From Thioclava atlantica (GTDB taxonomy: Bacteria; Pseudomonadota; Alphaproteobacteria; Rhodobacterales; Rhodobacteraceae), in the NCBI RefSeq assembly GCF_000737065.1, contig NZ_AQRC01000002.1:310001-374000 (forward strand): a stretch of DNA of 64,000 nt. Direction: 5' to 3'. Below, in pieces: positions 7,432 through 15,370 of this stretch. The translations under genes and the position numbers were made by a program. Under the pieces are notes generated by a model that had not been told where the DNA came from, did no database searches, and worked only from the letters and a program-made list of their open reading frames with translations. The stretch's first letter is position 1. The number at the start of each line of letters is the position of its first letter.

Positions 7432-9042
7432 ATGCACGCATTCGCCAAGCGGCTCGGTCTGCGGACGGACCCGACGATTTTCTTCGTATCAGCCGGAGCC
7501 ACGATCCTGTTCGTGATCGCGCTCGTCCTCTTTCCAAAGCAGATCGGCGATGCGTTCGCGGCCGGGCGCGCCTGGATCGTCACCGATCTCGGCTGGTTCT
7601 TCATCCTCGGGGTGAATATCTGGCTCGGCTTTCTGATCTGGGCCGCGATGTCGCGCCACGGGCATATCCGGCTGGGCCCGCGAGACTCGCGCCCCGAATA
7701 CGGAAACCTGTCCTGGTTCACCATGCTCTTCGCGGGCGGCATCGGCACGGTGCTGATGTTCTGGGGGGTGGCCGAACCGATCAGCCATTTCTCGAAACCG
7801 CCCCTGCCCGGCGTCGAGCCCTATTCGGACCGCGCGGCGAAGGACGCGATCTCGATCGCGATCTACCATCTGGGCCTGCATACCTGGGCGATCTTCACCC
7901 TGCCGGGCCTCGGCTTTGCCTATTTCATCAACCGCTATGACCTTCCCGTCCGGGTGAGCTCGGTCTTCTACCCGCTGTTGAAGGAGGGCATCCACGGCCC
8001 GATCGGCAAGGCGATCGACATCGTCTCCATTCTCGGCACGCTATTCGGCGTCGCCGTGTCGCTCGGCCTCGGCTCGAGCCAGATCGCCGCGGGTCTGAAC
8101 GCGCTGACCGGGATCGGAGACGGTACTGTCGTGAAGATCGGGATCCTCGCCGTCCTCACGGTCGTCGCGATCTCGTCCATCGTGGCCGGGCTCGACAAGG
8201 GGGTGAAGCTGCTCTCGAACATCAATATCGGCATGGCGGTCGGGCTGATGGTCTTCGTGCTGGTTTTCGGGTCCACGCTCTTCCTGCTGCGCGGGATCGT
8301 GCAGACCTTCGGGCTCTATTTCGACAACCTGTTCCACCTCGCCTTCTGGAACGACATGCTCGCGGACGAGAACCCGAAGACCCCCGGCTGGGGCTGGCAA
8401 GGGTCGTGGACGGTGTTCTACTGGGCCTGGACTGTGACCTGGTCGCCCTTCATCGGCCTCTTCGTGGCGCGGATCTCGCGCGGGCGCACGGTGCGCGAAT
8501 TCGTCTTCGGCGTGCTCCTCGCGCCCTCGCTCTTCACCCTGATCTGGTTTGCGATCTTCGGCTGGCAGGCTATGGAGTTCGACGGGATCGGCGCGGCCGC
8601 GCGCGCCGCGATGGGCGAGCAGGCGGGGCAGCTGAGCCAGGCGGTCTCCGACAGCGTGCCGCTTGCCATGTTCGCCTTCTTCGAGCACTTCCCCTTCGTC
8701 CATGTCGTGCAAGGCATCGCCGTGATCGTGGTCGCGATCTTCTTCGCCACCTCGTCGGATTCCGCCTCGCTCGTGGTCGACATGCTCTGCACCGGCACGC
8801 CGACGCCCGGCCCGGTTCATCAGCGCGTCTTCTGGGGCGCGGCCGAAGGGCTGGTCGCGGCGATGCTGATCGTTCTGGCCGGGGATGCGGGCCTGAGCGC
8901 GCTGCAACAGGTGATCACCGTGGTCGGCCTTCCGATCTTCGTGCTAGTCTCGATGATGATCCCCTCGATCATCCGCGGCTTCACGCTCGAAGAGATCGAC
9001 CATGTCAGCATCGGCAAACGTCCCGATCTCGAAGAGTTCTGA
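7432..9042 (+). CDS. BCCT-family transporter (betaine/choline/carnitine type)
   Basis: A 536-residue inner-membrane protein with about 12 helices. It has the family hallmarks: SWFTMLFAGGIGTVLMFWG, where the glycine stretch unwinds helix 3, and the Trp-rich signature YWAWTVTWSPF followed by IGLFVARISRGRTVREF. In well-studied betaine carriers the signature reads WWxxW; here the second Trp is Thr (WTVTW), so the aromatic box is altered and the substrate is uncertain. Substrates of the family are quaternary ammonium or sulfonium osmolytes. It is a single-gene unit with its own Shine-Dalgarno (GGGGAGAG) and a strong terminator just downstream. Confidence 0.92.
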   Translation: MHAFAKRLGLRTDPTIFFVSAGATILFVIALVLFPKQIGDAFAAGRAWIVTDLGWFFILGVNIWLGFLIWAAMSRHGHIRLGPRDSRPEYGNLSWFTMLFAGGIGTVLMFWGVAEPISHFSKPPLPGVEPYSDRAAKDAISIAIYHLGLHTWAIFTLPGLGFAYFINRYDLPVRVSSVFYPLLKEGIHGPIGKAIDIVSILGTLFGVAVSLGLGSSQIAAGLNALTGIGDGTVVKIGILAVLTVVAISSIVAGLDKGVKLLSNINIGMAVGLMVFVLVFGSTLFLLRGIVQTFGLYFDNLFHLAFWNDMLADENPKTPGWGWQGSWTVFYWAWTVTWSPFIGLFVARISRGRTVREFVFGVLLAPSLFTLIWFAIFGWQAMEFDGIGAAARAAMGEQAGQLSQAVSDSVPLAMFAFFEHFPFVHVVQGIAVIVVAIFFATSSDSASLVVDMLCTGTPTPGPVHQRVFWGAAEGLVAAMLIVLAGDAGLSALQQVITVVGLPIFVLVSMMIPSIIRGFTLEEIDHVSIGKRPDLEEF

Positions 9043-9049
9043 TCGAGCG

Positions 9050-9075
9050 GAGGGCCCGGTGGACACCGGGCCCTC
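9050..9075 (+). terminator. Intrinsic terminator after the BCCT gene
   Basis: Perfect 11-base arms, GAGGGCCCGGT (9050-9060) and ACCGGGCCCTC (9065-9075), around a GGAC loop, starting 7 bases after the stop codon. The following bases (TCGCATAG) are not a T-run, but stem strength and position make termination likely. Confidence 0.8.
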
Positions 9076-9534
9076 TCGCATAGCTCCTTGTGGCCTCTGA
9101 CCGGGCGCCCCGGAAGACGGCAGACCGCCCGGCCACGAGCGCCAGTGCCCGCGTCGCCCTCCAAACGAACATCGGGGCGACGCCACACGGCAGGCGGAGC
9201 ACGCCACGACGGGCTCCGCCGCGAGCGACCGAGCCGCCCGGCATGGTACGAATGGGTCACAAACCGGCCCGGATGAGCGAAGGATGACCCGAATGAGCCG
9301 ATCGCTGCCCCGTTTGCCCGGTCCGTAGCCCCGGACGGGCCTCGCTCCCGCGCAACCGGCGCGTCCCTTCCCCGCATGCAATGAAAATTCCCGCCCCGCC
9401 CCCGCTTCGCGTGCCGAACGGGCCGTTTCGCATGACGCTTGCCCGCACCCGGGACGCGGTGCGCCGGCGTAGCCTTTCCTCACGGTCGGACAAGGAACCC
9501 GATCAACCCAGACCTTCAAACCAGGAGACTCAAG
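9076..9534. other. Intergenic region upstream of the curlin genes
   Basis: About 460 bases without a supported gene. Short frames in it lack ribosome sites and recognisable composition. It presumably contains the promoter of the curli locus; no clear -35/-10 pair could be assigned. Confidence 0.4.
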
Positions 9535-9891
9535 ATGAAAAAGTTTGTCATCGCTGCCGCATTCGTCCTCGCCGGAGCCGGCGCCGCGCTTGCGGGCGGG
9601 AACCTGTCCGTCGTCGACCAGGCGGGCGCCTTCAACTCGCAGACCACGGGTCAGCTCGGCCGGCACAACACCGCCATGACCATCCAGCGTGATTTCGGCA
9701 ACTCGAGCTTCACCGGCCAGGTCGGTCGCGGCAACTTCTCCGGCACCGCGCAGTCGGGGGTCGGCAACAGCTCGGAGACCAACCAGACGGGCCGCCACAA
9801 CTTCTCGGGCACCGTCCAGGGCGGCTGGGGCAACGTCTCCTCGACGACCCAGCAGGGCGTCGGGAACGTGTCGAACACCTACCAGCACTGA
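9535..9891 (+). CDS. Curlin-repeat amyloid subunit (major curlin, CsgA-like)
   Basis: A 118-residue secreted protein. Residues 1-20 are a signal peptide (MKKFVIAAAFVLAGAGAALA). From Gln29 the mature chain consists of eight consecutive 11-residue units with the pattern Q-x-G-x-x-N-x(5), including QLGRHNTAMTI, QVGRGNFSGTA, QTGRHNFSGTV and QGGWGNVSSTT; the third unit is QRDFGNSSFTG. This is the curlin repeat whose Gln and Asn ladders stack in the amyloid beta-solenoid. The ATG at 9535 follows AGGAG (9522-9526); an earlier in-frame GTG at 9439 has no such site. It is the first gene of a curli locus. The secretion genes csgG, csgE and csgF are not in the window. Confidence 0.88.
   Translation: MKKFVIAAAFVLAGAGAALAGGNLSVVDQAGAFNSQTTGQLGRHNTAMTIQRDFGNSSFTGQVGRGNFSGTAQSGVGNSSETNQTGRHNFSGTVQGGWGNVSSTTQQGVGNVSNTYQH
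9619..9882 (+). repeat. Eight tandem 33-base curlin repeat units
   Basis: Each unit encodes 11 residues beginning with Gln, with Asn at position 6 in every unit and Gly at position 3 in seven of eight. The units run head to tail with no spacer and end at the penultimate codons QH. The DNA repeats are diverged at synonymous sites, so they are maintained at protein level. Confidence 0.85.
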
Positions 9892-9910
9892 GCCGAGCGC
9901 GCTTTGGCGA

Positions 9911-9932
9911 GGGGCGGTCGCGAGGCCGCCCC
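9911..9932 (+). terminator. Stem-loop between the two curlin genes
   Basis: Arms GGGGCGG (9911-9917) and CCGCCCC (9926-9932) around an 8-base loop, 20 bases after the first curlin stop and before the next gene's GGAG site. It could be an attenuator that makes the first curlin more abundant than the second. No T-run. Confidence 0.45.
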
Positions 9933-9971
9933 CCTCCCCGCCCTCAACCCATCAAAACGAGGAGACTGACG

Positions 9972-10391
9972 ATGACACCGAAGATCAAGAGACCCCGCTC
10001 GTTCCCCGCGGCAGGTTGCGCTCTCGCGACCTGCCTGGTCGCGACGCTGGCGCTTTCCGATATGGCGGCGGCGCAGAATTTCTCCTTCACCCGGCAGGAG
10101 GGCTGGCGAAACCGCGCCACGACCTCGCAGGCGGGCCGCGGCAACATGTCGTTCACCCAGCAGAGCGGCAGCGGCAACAGTGCGGCGACCAGCCAGACCG
10201 GTCAGAGCAACTTCGCCGCGACGGTGCAGTCGGGAACCGGCTTCAGCCACGAGATCACCCAGACCGGCAACATGCAGTCCGAGACCAGCTTTCAGGCCGA
10301 TACCCATATCGCCGGGCATACACCCGTCTCGGGTCAACGCAGCGGCGGATCGGCGCTGACCTCGGCGACGGTCGGATTCGAGATAAAATGA
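9972..10391 (+). CDS. Second curlin-repeat protein (CsgB-like minor curlin candidate)
   Basis: A 139-residue protein with a long signal peptide (hydrophobic core ALATCLVATLALS, cleavage probably near MAAAQ). From Gln42 it holds six consecutive 11-residue curlin units: QEGWRNRATTS, QAGRGNMSFTQ, QSGSGNSAATS, QTGQSNFAATV, QSGTGFSHEIT and QTGNMQSETSF. The first four keep Q-x-G-x-x-N; the last two lose the Asn. A 32-residue non-repeat tail follows the last repeat. A degenerate repeat block plus tail is what one expects of a nucleator-type minor curlin, but this role is inferred. Shine-Dalgarno GGAG precedes ATG at 9972. Confidence 0.82.
   Translation: MTPKIKRPRSFPAAGCALATCLVATLALSDMAAAQNFSFTRQEGWRNRATTSQAGRGNMSFTQQSGSGNSAATSQTGQSNFAATVQSGTGFSHEITQTGNMQSETSFQADTHIAGHTPVSGQRSGGSALTSATVGFEIK
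10095..10292 (+). repeat. Six tandem 33-base curlin repeat units, last two degenerate
   Basis: Units 1-4 keep Gln1, Gly3 and Asn6. In unit 5 Asn6 is Phe; in unit 6 it is Gln, with Asn displaced to position 4. The gradient of decay towards the C-terminus may mark the end of the amyloid core. Confidence 0.8.
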
Positions 10392-10420
10392 TCACCATCT
10401 GGGTGGGCGGGAGAGCGGCC

Positions 10421-10825
10421 ATGACCCAACTTGCGCAATATGCCTGTCGCAGATCCGGCGGCCCGGTTTCCCTGATCGTGGGAGCCGTGCTCGCGCTCTT
10501 GACGGGTTTCTCAGGAGGGCGCGTTCAGGCCATGACAACTTCGTCCATCGAATGCGAAATACGCAGCAGACATGTCGCGGCGGGGGTCGAACTGACCGGC
10601 ATCATCCGCGCCCTGCGCCCGGTGCGGGGCGATTACAGTTTCTCGGTCCTCTCCGAGGGCTCGGGCGGCGCCTCGAACGTGCATCAGAACGGCCTCTTCG
10701 CCGCCTCTCCCGATGAGCCGGCGGTCGTCGGTGCGGTGGTGGTGAATTCGGGGGCGGGAAGCAGTGTTTCGGTGCGGCTTCTCGTGCATTCCGAGGATGG
10801 CGAGCTTTGTGAAGCAGCACAGTGA
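10421..10825 (+). CDS. CsgC/CsgH-like curli assembly chaperone candidate
   Basis: A 134-residue exported protein: hydrophobic signal region at PVSLIVGAVLALLTGF and probable cleavage near GRVQA. The mature part is about 90 residues of alternating beta-strand pattern (VELTGIIRAL, GDYSFSVLSE, SSVSVRLLVHS). It has exactly two cysteines, one in the first strand (IECEI) and one in the last (ELCEA), which could join the sheet edges of a small Ig-like fold. Size, topology and position after two curlins match the CsgC/CsgH periplasmic inhibitors of premature curlin aggregation. The ATG at 10421 has GGGAG upstream; another in-frame ATG at 10388 overlaps the previous stop as ATGA and may be used instead. 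Confidence 0.65.
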   Translation: MTQLAQYACRRSGGPVSLIVGAVLALLTGFSGGRVQAMTTSSIECEIRSRHVAAGVELTGIIRALRPVRGDYSFSVLSEGSGGASNVHQNGLFAASPDEPAVVGAVVVNSGAGSSVSVRLLVHSEDGELCEAAQ

Positions 10826-10984
10826 TCGCGCCTTTACAATGAGTCGCCTATTTCGACAAATCACCTTTATTTGTTGGTCTTTCTGCGGCCGACACATGGC
10901 CGAAATTGTTGCGAGAACCCCCTGACTGGCGGTATTCTGCCGATGGGCTGTTGGTGCGAACGGGATGGATTAAGGATTTTCATA

Positions 10985-12136
10985 ATGCCTTTTCCTTCGC
11001 GTCCTCGCACGTCTGATGAATCCGTGCCGCTTTTTGCCGCGGCGTTCGAAGACGACATCTTCCAATCCGCGCTGAACGTGATCTCCGCCGCCTTTCCCGG
11101 CACCGCGGTGCTGATCGTCGGACAGGACAGCAGGCGCCTGGCCGGCAATTTCCTTTTGCACGAGGGCGGGAGCGCCGAACTGACCCGCGCCTTCCAGGCC
11201 GAGCTTGGCCGGAGCGAGGGATGGGCCCAGCACCAATGGACGATGGATGTGGGCCAGGTCTACCAGGACCGCGATCTGGGCGGCAGCGACGCCTCGGCCG
11301 GGCATATGGCGCGGGCATTCGCCGCGGCCAGCCCTGCCCTCGAATGCTTTGCCGGCATCGTCTTCTGCCGCTCGGGCAGCCGTCAATTCGCGATCGAAGT
11401 GCGCTACCCGCGCCATCGCGAGGCGGAATTGCGCCAGCCCTTGCGCGACTACCTGCACCGGATCGCCGCGCAGCTCGAACTGGCGGTGCGCGTCGCCCGC
11501 CTGCGCGATCAGGTCAGCGAGGCCGAGCAGCTTGCGTCCAACCTCCTCGATCTGATGCCCTTCCCCGTCGTGCTGCTCAACGGCGCGCAGCGGGTGCTGC
11601 GGATGAACAGCCGGGCGCAGTCGATGATCCGTGTCGGCATGGTCCTCGGGGTGGGACCAGACGGCATCCTGCACATGACCGATCCGGGCGCGGGCCTCGA
11701 ATTCGTCGACCAGTTCGCCGCGCTGCGCGACAGCCTGAGCCAGCGGGTCGCGATCATGACGGTCCCGCATCATTCGGGCGAACTGCGCGAGATCCTCACG
11801 CTGGTGCGGCTCAAGGGCGCCCCCCTGGTCGGGCAAGGCCCCCTCGCGGGCGAGACCGGACCGCTCTTCGCGGTAGTCTGCGAGAACCTGTCGATGCCGA
11901 TGGAATTGAGCCAGGACATCCTGTGGCGCGTCTTCGGACTGTCGGCCAAGGAAGCCGATCTCGCCGTGTCGCTTCTGGCCGGAGAGTCGATCGGCGATCT
12001 GGCGGTGCGGCGCAAGGTCTCGAAGGAGACGCTGCGCAACCAGCTCGCCGCGGTGATGCGCAAGACGGATACCGCCCGCCAGCAGGAGCTGATCGCGCTC
12101 CTGACCCGCCTTGCCACGGTCCACGCGACGGTGTGA
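10985..12136 (+). CDS. LuxR-type transcriptional regulator next to the curli genes
   Basis: A 383-residue protein. The last 65 residues are a LuxR/GerE-type helix-turn-helix: FGLSAKEADLAVSLLAGES, then IGDLAVRRKVSKETLRNQL, where the second helix is the recognition helix. The first 300 residues contain a central PAS-like segment (LLDLMPFPVVLLNGAQRVLRMNSRA) and an N-terminal region I do not recognise. There is no N-terminal receiver with a phospho-Asp. The ATG at 10985 follows AAGGAT; the open frame extends upstream without a better start. It lies 160 bases after the chaperone gene and 15 bases before the beta-barrel gene. By position it could act as the locus regulator, as CsgD does in enterics. 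Confidence 0.8.
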   Translation: MPFPSRPRTSDESVPLFAAAFEDDIFQSALNVISAAFPGTAVLIVGQDSRRLAGNFLLHEGGSAELTRAFQAELGRSEGWAQHQWTMDVGQVYQDRDLGGSDASAGHMARAFAAASPALECFAGIVFCRSGSRQFAIEVRYPRHREAELRQPLRDYLHRIAAQLELAVRVARLRDQVSEAEQLASNLLDLMPFPVVLLNGAQRVLRMNSRAQSMIRVGMVLGVGPDGILHMTDPGAGLEFVDQFAALRDSLSQRVAIMTVPHHSGELREILTLVRLKGAPLVGQGPLAGETGPLFAVVCENLSMPMELSQDILWRVFGLSAKEADLAVSLLAGESIGDLAVRRKVSKETLRNQLAAVMRKTDTARQQELIALLTRLATVHATV

Positions 12137-12151
12137 TGGAGGCGGTGGCTC

Positions 12152-13459
12152 ATGACACGACGTGGCTGGCAGTGGGTTTGGGGACTGGCGGCCATCGCGG
12201 CAAGCGCCGGGCCGGCCGCGGCGGGGCCGCAGATCCGCTTCGTGGGGATCGGCGCTGCGGCCGGGTTCGGCATGACCCGGGGGGCGCAGAGCGAGGCCGT
12301 CCCCGAAGCCGGCGGCGGGCGCTTGCCGCGCGCCTCGGGCTCCACGCTCTCCGAGGGCGCCGCCTGCACGCTGGGCAAGGACGGCTTCCTCGAATGGGAG
12401 GGCTCGATCGGTCATTTCCGGGCCAAGCGCACCAGCGAGAGCCTCGTTCCCTCCGGAAGCACCTTCTCCGCCAGCACCGGCACCCTGCCCTCCGGCACGA
12501 TCAAGATCGACACCGCCCCCTCGACCTTACCGCCCGGGGCGCAAGGCACCGCGGTGGTGACGGCGCCGGGACCGAGCGGGACCACCGTGAGGATCGACAG
12601 CAGCTCCTTCTCGCCGCAGGATCCGCCGGGCAACCGGACCACCGTCTTCGCCTATTCGCCGACCGCAGGGGGCGGAAGCTATATCGCGATGGCGCTGGAC
12701 GGCCAGTCGCTGACGGCGGCCGGCTTCGGGCTCATCTATGACGGGCAGGGCATCGTGGTGGCCGGTCTCGGCGGACCGGGCTGGACCCGCAAGAGCACGA
12801 TGCTGCGCGACACCACCACGAGCTGGAGCCAGAGCCTGCGGATCGGGCGGCGGATCGACACCTCCGGCCCCTGGACGCTGACGCCGCGTGTCGGGCTCGA
12901 AACCCTGGCCCTCGACCGCAGGATCTCGCAGCAGGTCAGCTACCGGCTCGATCCCTTCTCCGACGGCGCCACGCTTCCCGCGATCACGCTCGGCCAGACC
13001 GAGCGGCTGCGCAGCCACTATCTCGCGCTCACTCTGGGTGCCGGGGCAAGCCGCGATCTCGGCGACGGCTGGCGGCTGGCCGTGTCGCTCGATGCGGGGC
13101 GCGGCCGGATGCACGGGACGCTGTCAGGCTGGCACAACGCGACGATCGAAGGTATCGCGGCGCAAAGCTTCGCCGACCCGGAGCAGCGCTATTCCACGAT
13201 GACCTGGACCGGGCGCGTCACTCTGGGGCTGAGCCGCGAGATCGGATCGGACACCACCCTCTCGATCGGGCTCTACGAGGACTACCTCTCGGCGGTCCCG
13301 ACGATGGTGACCGAGCTCTCGCCCGCAAGCGGCGACATCACCACAGGCGCGGACAGCGTGAGCGTCGATGGCGGGGGGACGGAGCTCTATACCCGCCGCG
13401 TCGCGACCCGCCCGCAATTCGGCACCGGCGTCTCGCTCAGCATCGTTCATCGCTTCTGA
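12152..13459 (+). CDS. Outer-membrane autotransporter-type beta-barrel protein
   Basis: A 435-residue protein with a signal peptide (GWQWVWGLAAIAASAGPAAA). Residues about 40-165 are Ser/Thr/Pro/Gly-rich and low in complexity (ASTGTLPSGTIKIDTAPS). From about residue 200 to the end, amphipathic strands alternate (SWSQSLRIGRRID, GPWTLTPRVGLETL, HYLALTLGAGASRDL) and the chain ends in HRF, the aromatic C-terminal signature recognised by the BAM complex. This matches a short autotransporter-like barrel without an obvious enzymatic passenger. It starts 15 bases after the LuxR-type gene and is probably co-transcribed with it. A role in fibre anchoring or secretion is speculative. Confidence 0.75.
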   Translation: MTRRGWQWVWGLAAIAASAGPAAAGPQIRFVGIGAAAGFGMTRGAQSEAVPEAGGGRLPRASGSTLSEGAACTLGKDGFLEWEGSIGHFRAKRTSESLVPSGSTFSASTGTLPSGTIKIDTAPSTLPPGAQGTAVVTAPGPSGTTVRIDSSSFSPQDPPGNRTTVFAYSPTAGGGSYIAMALDGQSLTAAGFGLIYDGQGIVVAGLGGPGWTRKSTMLRDTTTSWSQSLRIGRRIDTSGPWTLTPRVGLETLALDRRISQQVSYRLDPFSDGATLPAITLGQTERLRSHYLALTLGAGASRDLGDGWRLAVSLDAGRGRMHGTLSGWHNATIEGIAAQSFADPEQRYSTMTWTGRVTLGLSREIGSDTTLSIGLYEDYLSAVPTMVTELSPASGDITTGADSVSVDGGGTELYTRRVATRPQFGTGVSLSIVHRF

Positions 13460-13785
13460 AAGAAGATCGCGGCTGGCGGACCGGGCGGCGGCCGCGGTCA
13501 TGTGCCATCGCCGAACCGAAGGGATGGTCGCGCGGACAGGCGAGACGTCCGCCGCCGCGTCCCGATGAAGCCGTGAAGACGCCGGCGCGGCAGGGGGAAG
13601 CGGCTTGGGGCGTCTTGCGGATCGCCCCGCCATCGCGGCACCGCCGACGCTCCCGCCCCCCTTTCCTCATGGCAATCATGCGCCGCTAGCCTATCGGAAC
13701 GGGCGCGTGATTTCCTTGCGGCGAAGGAACATTCTCGACCGAACCGTGTTGTCCAGAAACGCATATGGCCGGGGAGGAAGCTGTC
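13460..13785. other. Intergenic region between beta-barrel and MFS genes
   Basis: About 325 bases without a supported gene. Inverted repeats AAGACGCC (13576-13583) and GGCGTCTT (13609-13616) could form a stem-loop roughly 120 bases after the beta-barrel stop; it may terminate that transcript. Confidence 0.4.
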
Positions 13786-15237
13786 ATGGCTGGCGAGACT
13801 GGAAAGACAATTCAGACCGACATTCCCGCCCGGATGGACCGGCTGCCATGGTCGCGTTTTCACCTGACCATCCTCATCGCGCTCGGCGTCACCTGGATCC
13901 TCGACGGGCTGGAAGTCACCCTGAAAGGTGCCGTGTCCAGCGTGCTCCAGGAACCCGAGAGCCTGGGCTTCTCGAGCACGCAGATCGGCATGATCGCGTC
14001 GTTCTACATAACCGGCGCGGTGATCGGCGCCCTGCTCTTCGGCTATCTCACCGACCGCTTCGGGCGGCGGATGTTCTTCTTCATCACGCTGGCCGTCTAC
14101 CTCGTGGGGGCACTGGCCACGGCGTTCTCGTGGAACCTGTGGAGCTTCGTGGCCTTCCGCTTCATCACCGGGCTCGGCATCGGCGGCGAATATGCCGCGA
14201 TCAATTCGACCATCGACGAGATGATGCCGGCCCGGGTCCGCGGTCAGGTGGCGCTCGGCGTGAACGGGTCCTACTGGATCGGCGCCGCCCTGGGGGCGCT
14301 GTCGACCATCGTGCTGCTCAATCCCGATTTCTTCCCGGTCGATCTGGGGTGGCGTCTCGGCTTCGGCATCGGCGCGGTTCTGGGTGGCATCATCCTCTTC
14401 ATGCGCCGCCATCTGCCCGAAAGCCCGCGCTGGCTCGCCACGCATGACCGGATGGACGAGGCCGAGAAGATCACCGCCGAGATCGAGGAGCGCACGAAAG
14501 AGCAATCCGGCGAGGCCCTCGCGGAGGTTCCGGACGAAGAGAAGATCGAGATCCGGCCGCAGAAATACTTCTCCCTCCTGCAGATCATGAAGGCGATGTT
14601 CTCGACGCATCGGAAACGGGCTCTGCTCGGGCTGGTCCTGATGGGCTCGCAGGCCTTCCTCTACAACGCGATCTTCTTCACCTACGCGCTGGTCCTGTCG
14701 AACTTCTTCGATGTTCCTTCGAAAAACACGGGGCTGTATCTGGTGCCGTTCGCGGTGGGCAACTTTCTGGGCGTGATCGTCCTGGGACGCCTGTTCGACA
14801 CGATCGGACGCCGGACGATGATCTCCCTGACCTACGGTTTGTCCGCGATCATCCTGATGGTCACCGGCTTTCTCTTCGCCCAGGGCGTTCTCTCCGCAGT
14901 GACGCTGACCGCGCTCTGGTCGGTGATCTTCTTCTTCGCCTCGGCCGCGGCGAGTTCCGCCTATCTGACCGTGAGCGAGGTCTTCCCGCTCGAGACGCGC
15001 GCGCTCGCCATCGCCATCTTCTATTCGATCGGCACGGCGGCCGGCGGCATCGTCTCGCCCTGGATCTTCGGAATGCTGATCGACACGGGCTCCGCCTGGA
15101 ACGTGTTCTACGGCTACCTCTTCGCCGGGGCGCTGATGTTGGTCGCGGCGATCACCGAGGCTGTCATCGGGATCGATGCGGAACAGAAATCCCTCGAGGA
15201 GGTTGCCGACCCGATTTCCGCCGAAAGCGCAGGCTAA
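13786..15237 (+). CDS. MFS transporter, sugar-porter-like
   Basis: A 483-residue major facilitator protein with 12 hydrophobic segments. The loop 2-3 motif is seen as GYLTDRFGRRMFF, and its counterpart in the second half as GRLFDTIGRRTMI. RFITGLGIGGEYAAINSTIDEMMP is typical of the sugar/aromatic-acid porter group (PF00083). A charged cytoplasmic loop of about 60 residues, rich in Glu and Lys, separates the halves. The ATG at 13786 has GGAGG 8 bases upstream and was preferred to an in-frame ATG at 13765. No enzymes flank it, so the substrate is open. Confidence 0.85.
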   Translation: MAGETGKTIQTDIPARMDRLPWSRFHLTILIALGVTWILDGLEVTLKGAVSSVLQEPESLGFSSTQIGMIASFYITGAVIGALLFGYLTDRFGRRMFFFITLAVYLVGALATAFSWNLWSFVAFRFITGLGIGGEYAAINSTIDEMMPARVRGQVALGVNGSYWIGAALGALSTIVLLNPDFFPVDLGWRLGFGIGAVLGGIILFMRRHLPESPRWLATHDRMDEAEKITAEIEERTKEQSGEALAEVPDEEKIEIRPQKYFSLLQIMKAMFSTHRKRALLGLVLMGSQAFLYNAIFFTYALVLSNFFDVPSKNTGLYLVPFAVGNFLGVIVLGRLFDTIGRRTMISLTYGLSAIILMVTGFLFAQGVLSAVTLTALWSVIFFFASAAASSAYLTVSEVFPLETRALAIAIFYSIGTAAGGIVSPWIFGMLIDTGSAWNVFYGYLFAGALMLVAAITEAVIGIDAEQKSLEEVADPISAESAG

Positions 15238-15370
15238 CGGGGCCCTGTCGAGGACGCCCCGGGAAGGATCGCGGGCGCAAGAACGTCCCGGCAGATCCGG
15301 TCGCTCGGCGGGCCAGCACTTGGAGAACCCGAGCTGCGTTAGGCGCACCCGGCCTGCGGGCAGACTGAGA

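Noticed and set aside
9619-10292. Regular 33-base periodicity considered as a CRISPR-like or minisatellite array
   Set aside because: Period is a multiple of three, frame is open, the repeats code for curlin units and synonymous positions differ; there are no spacers.
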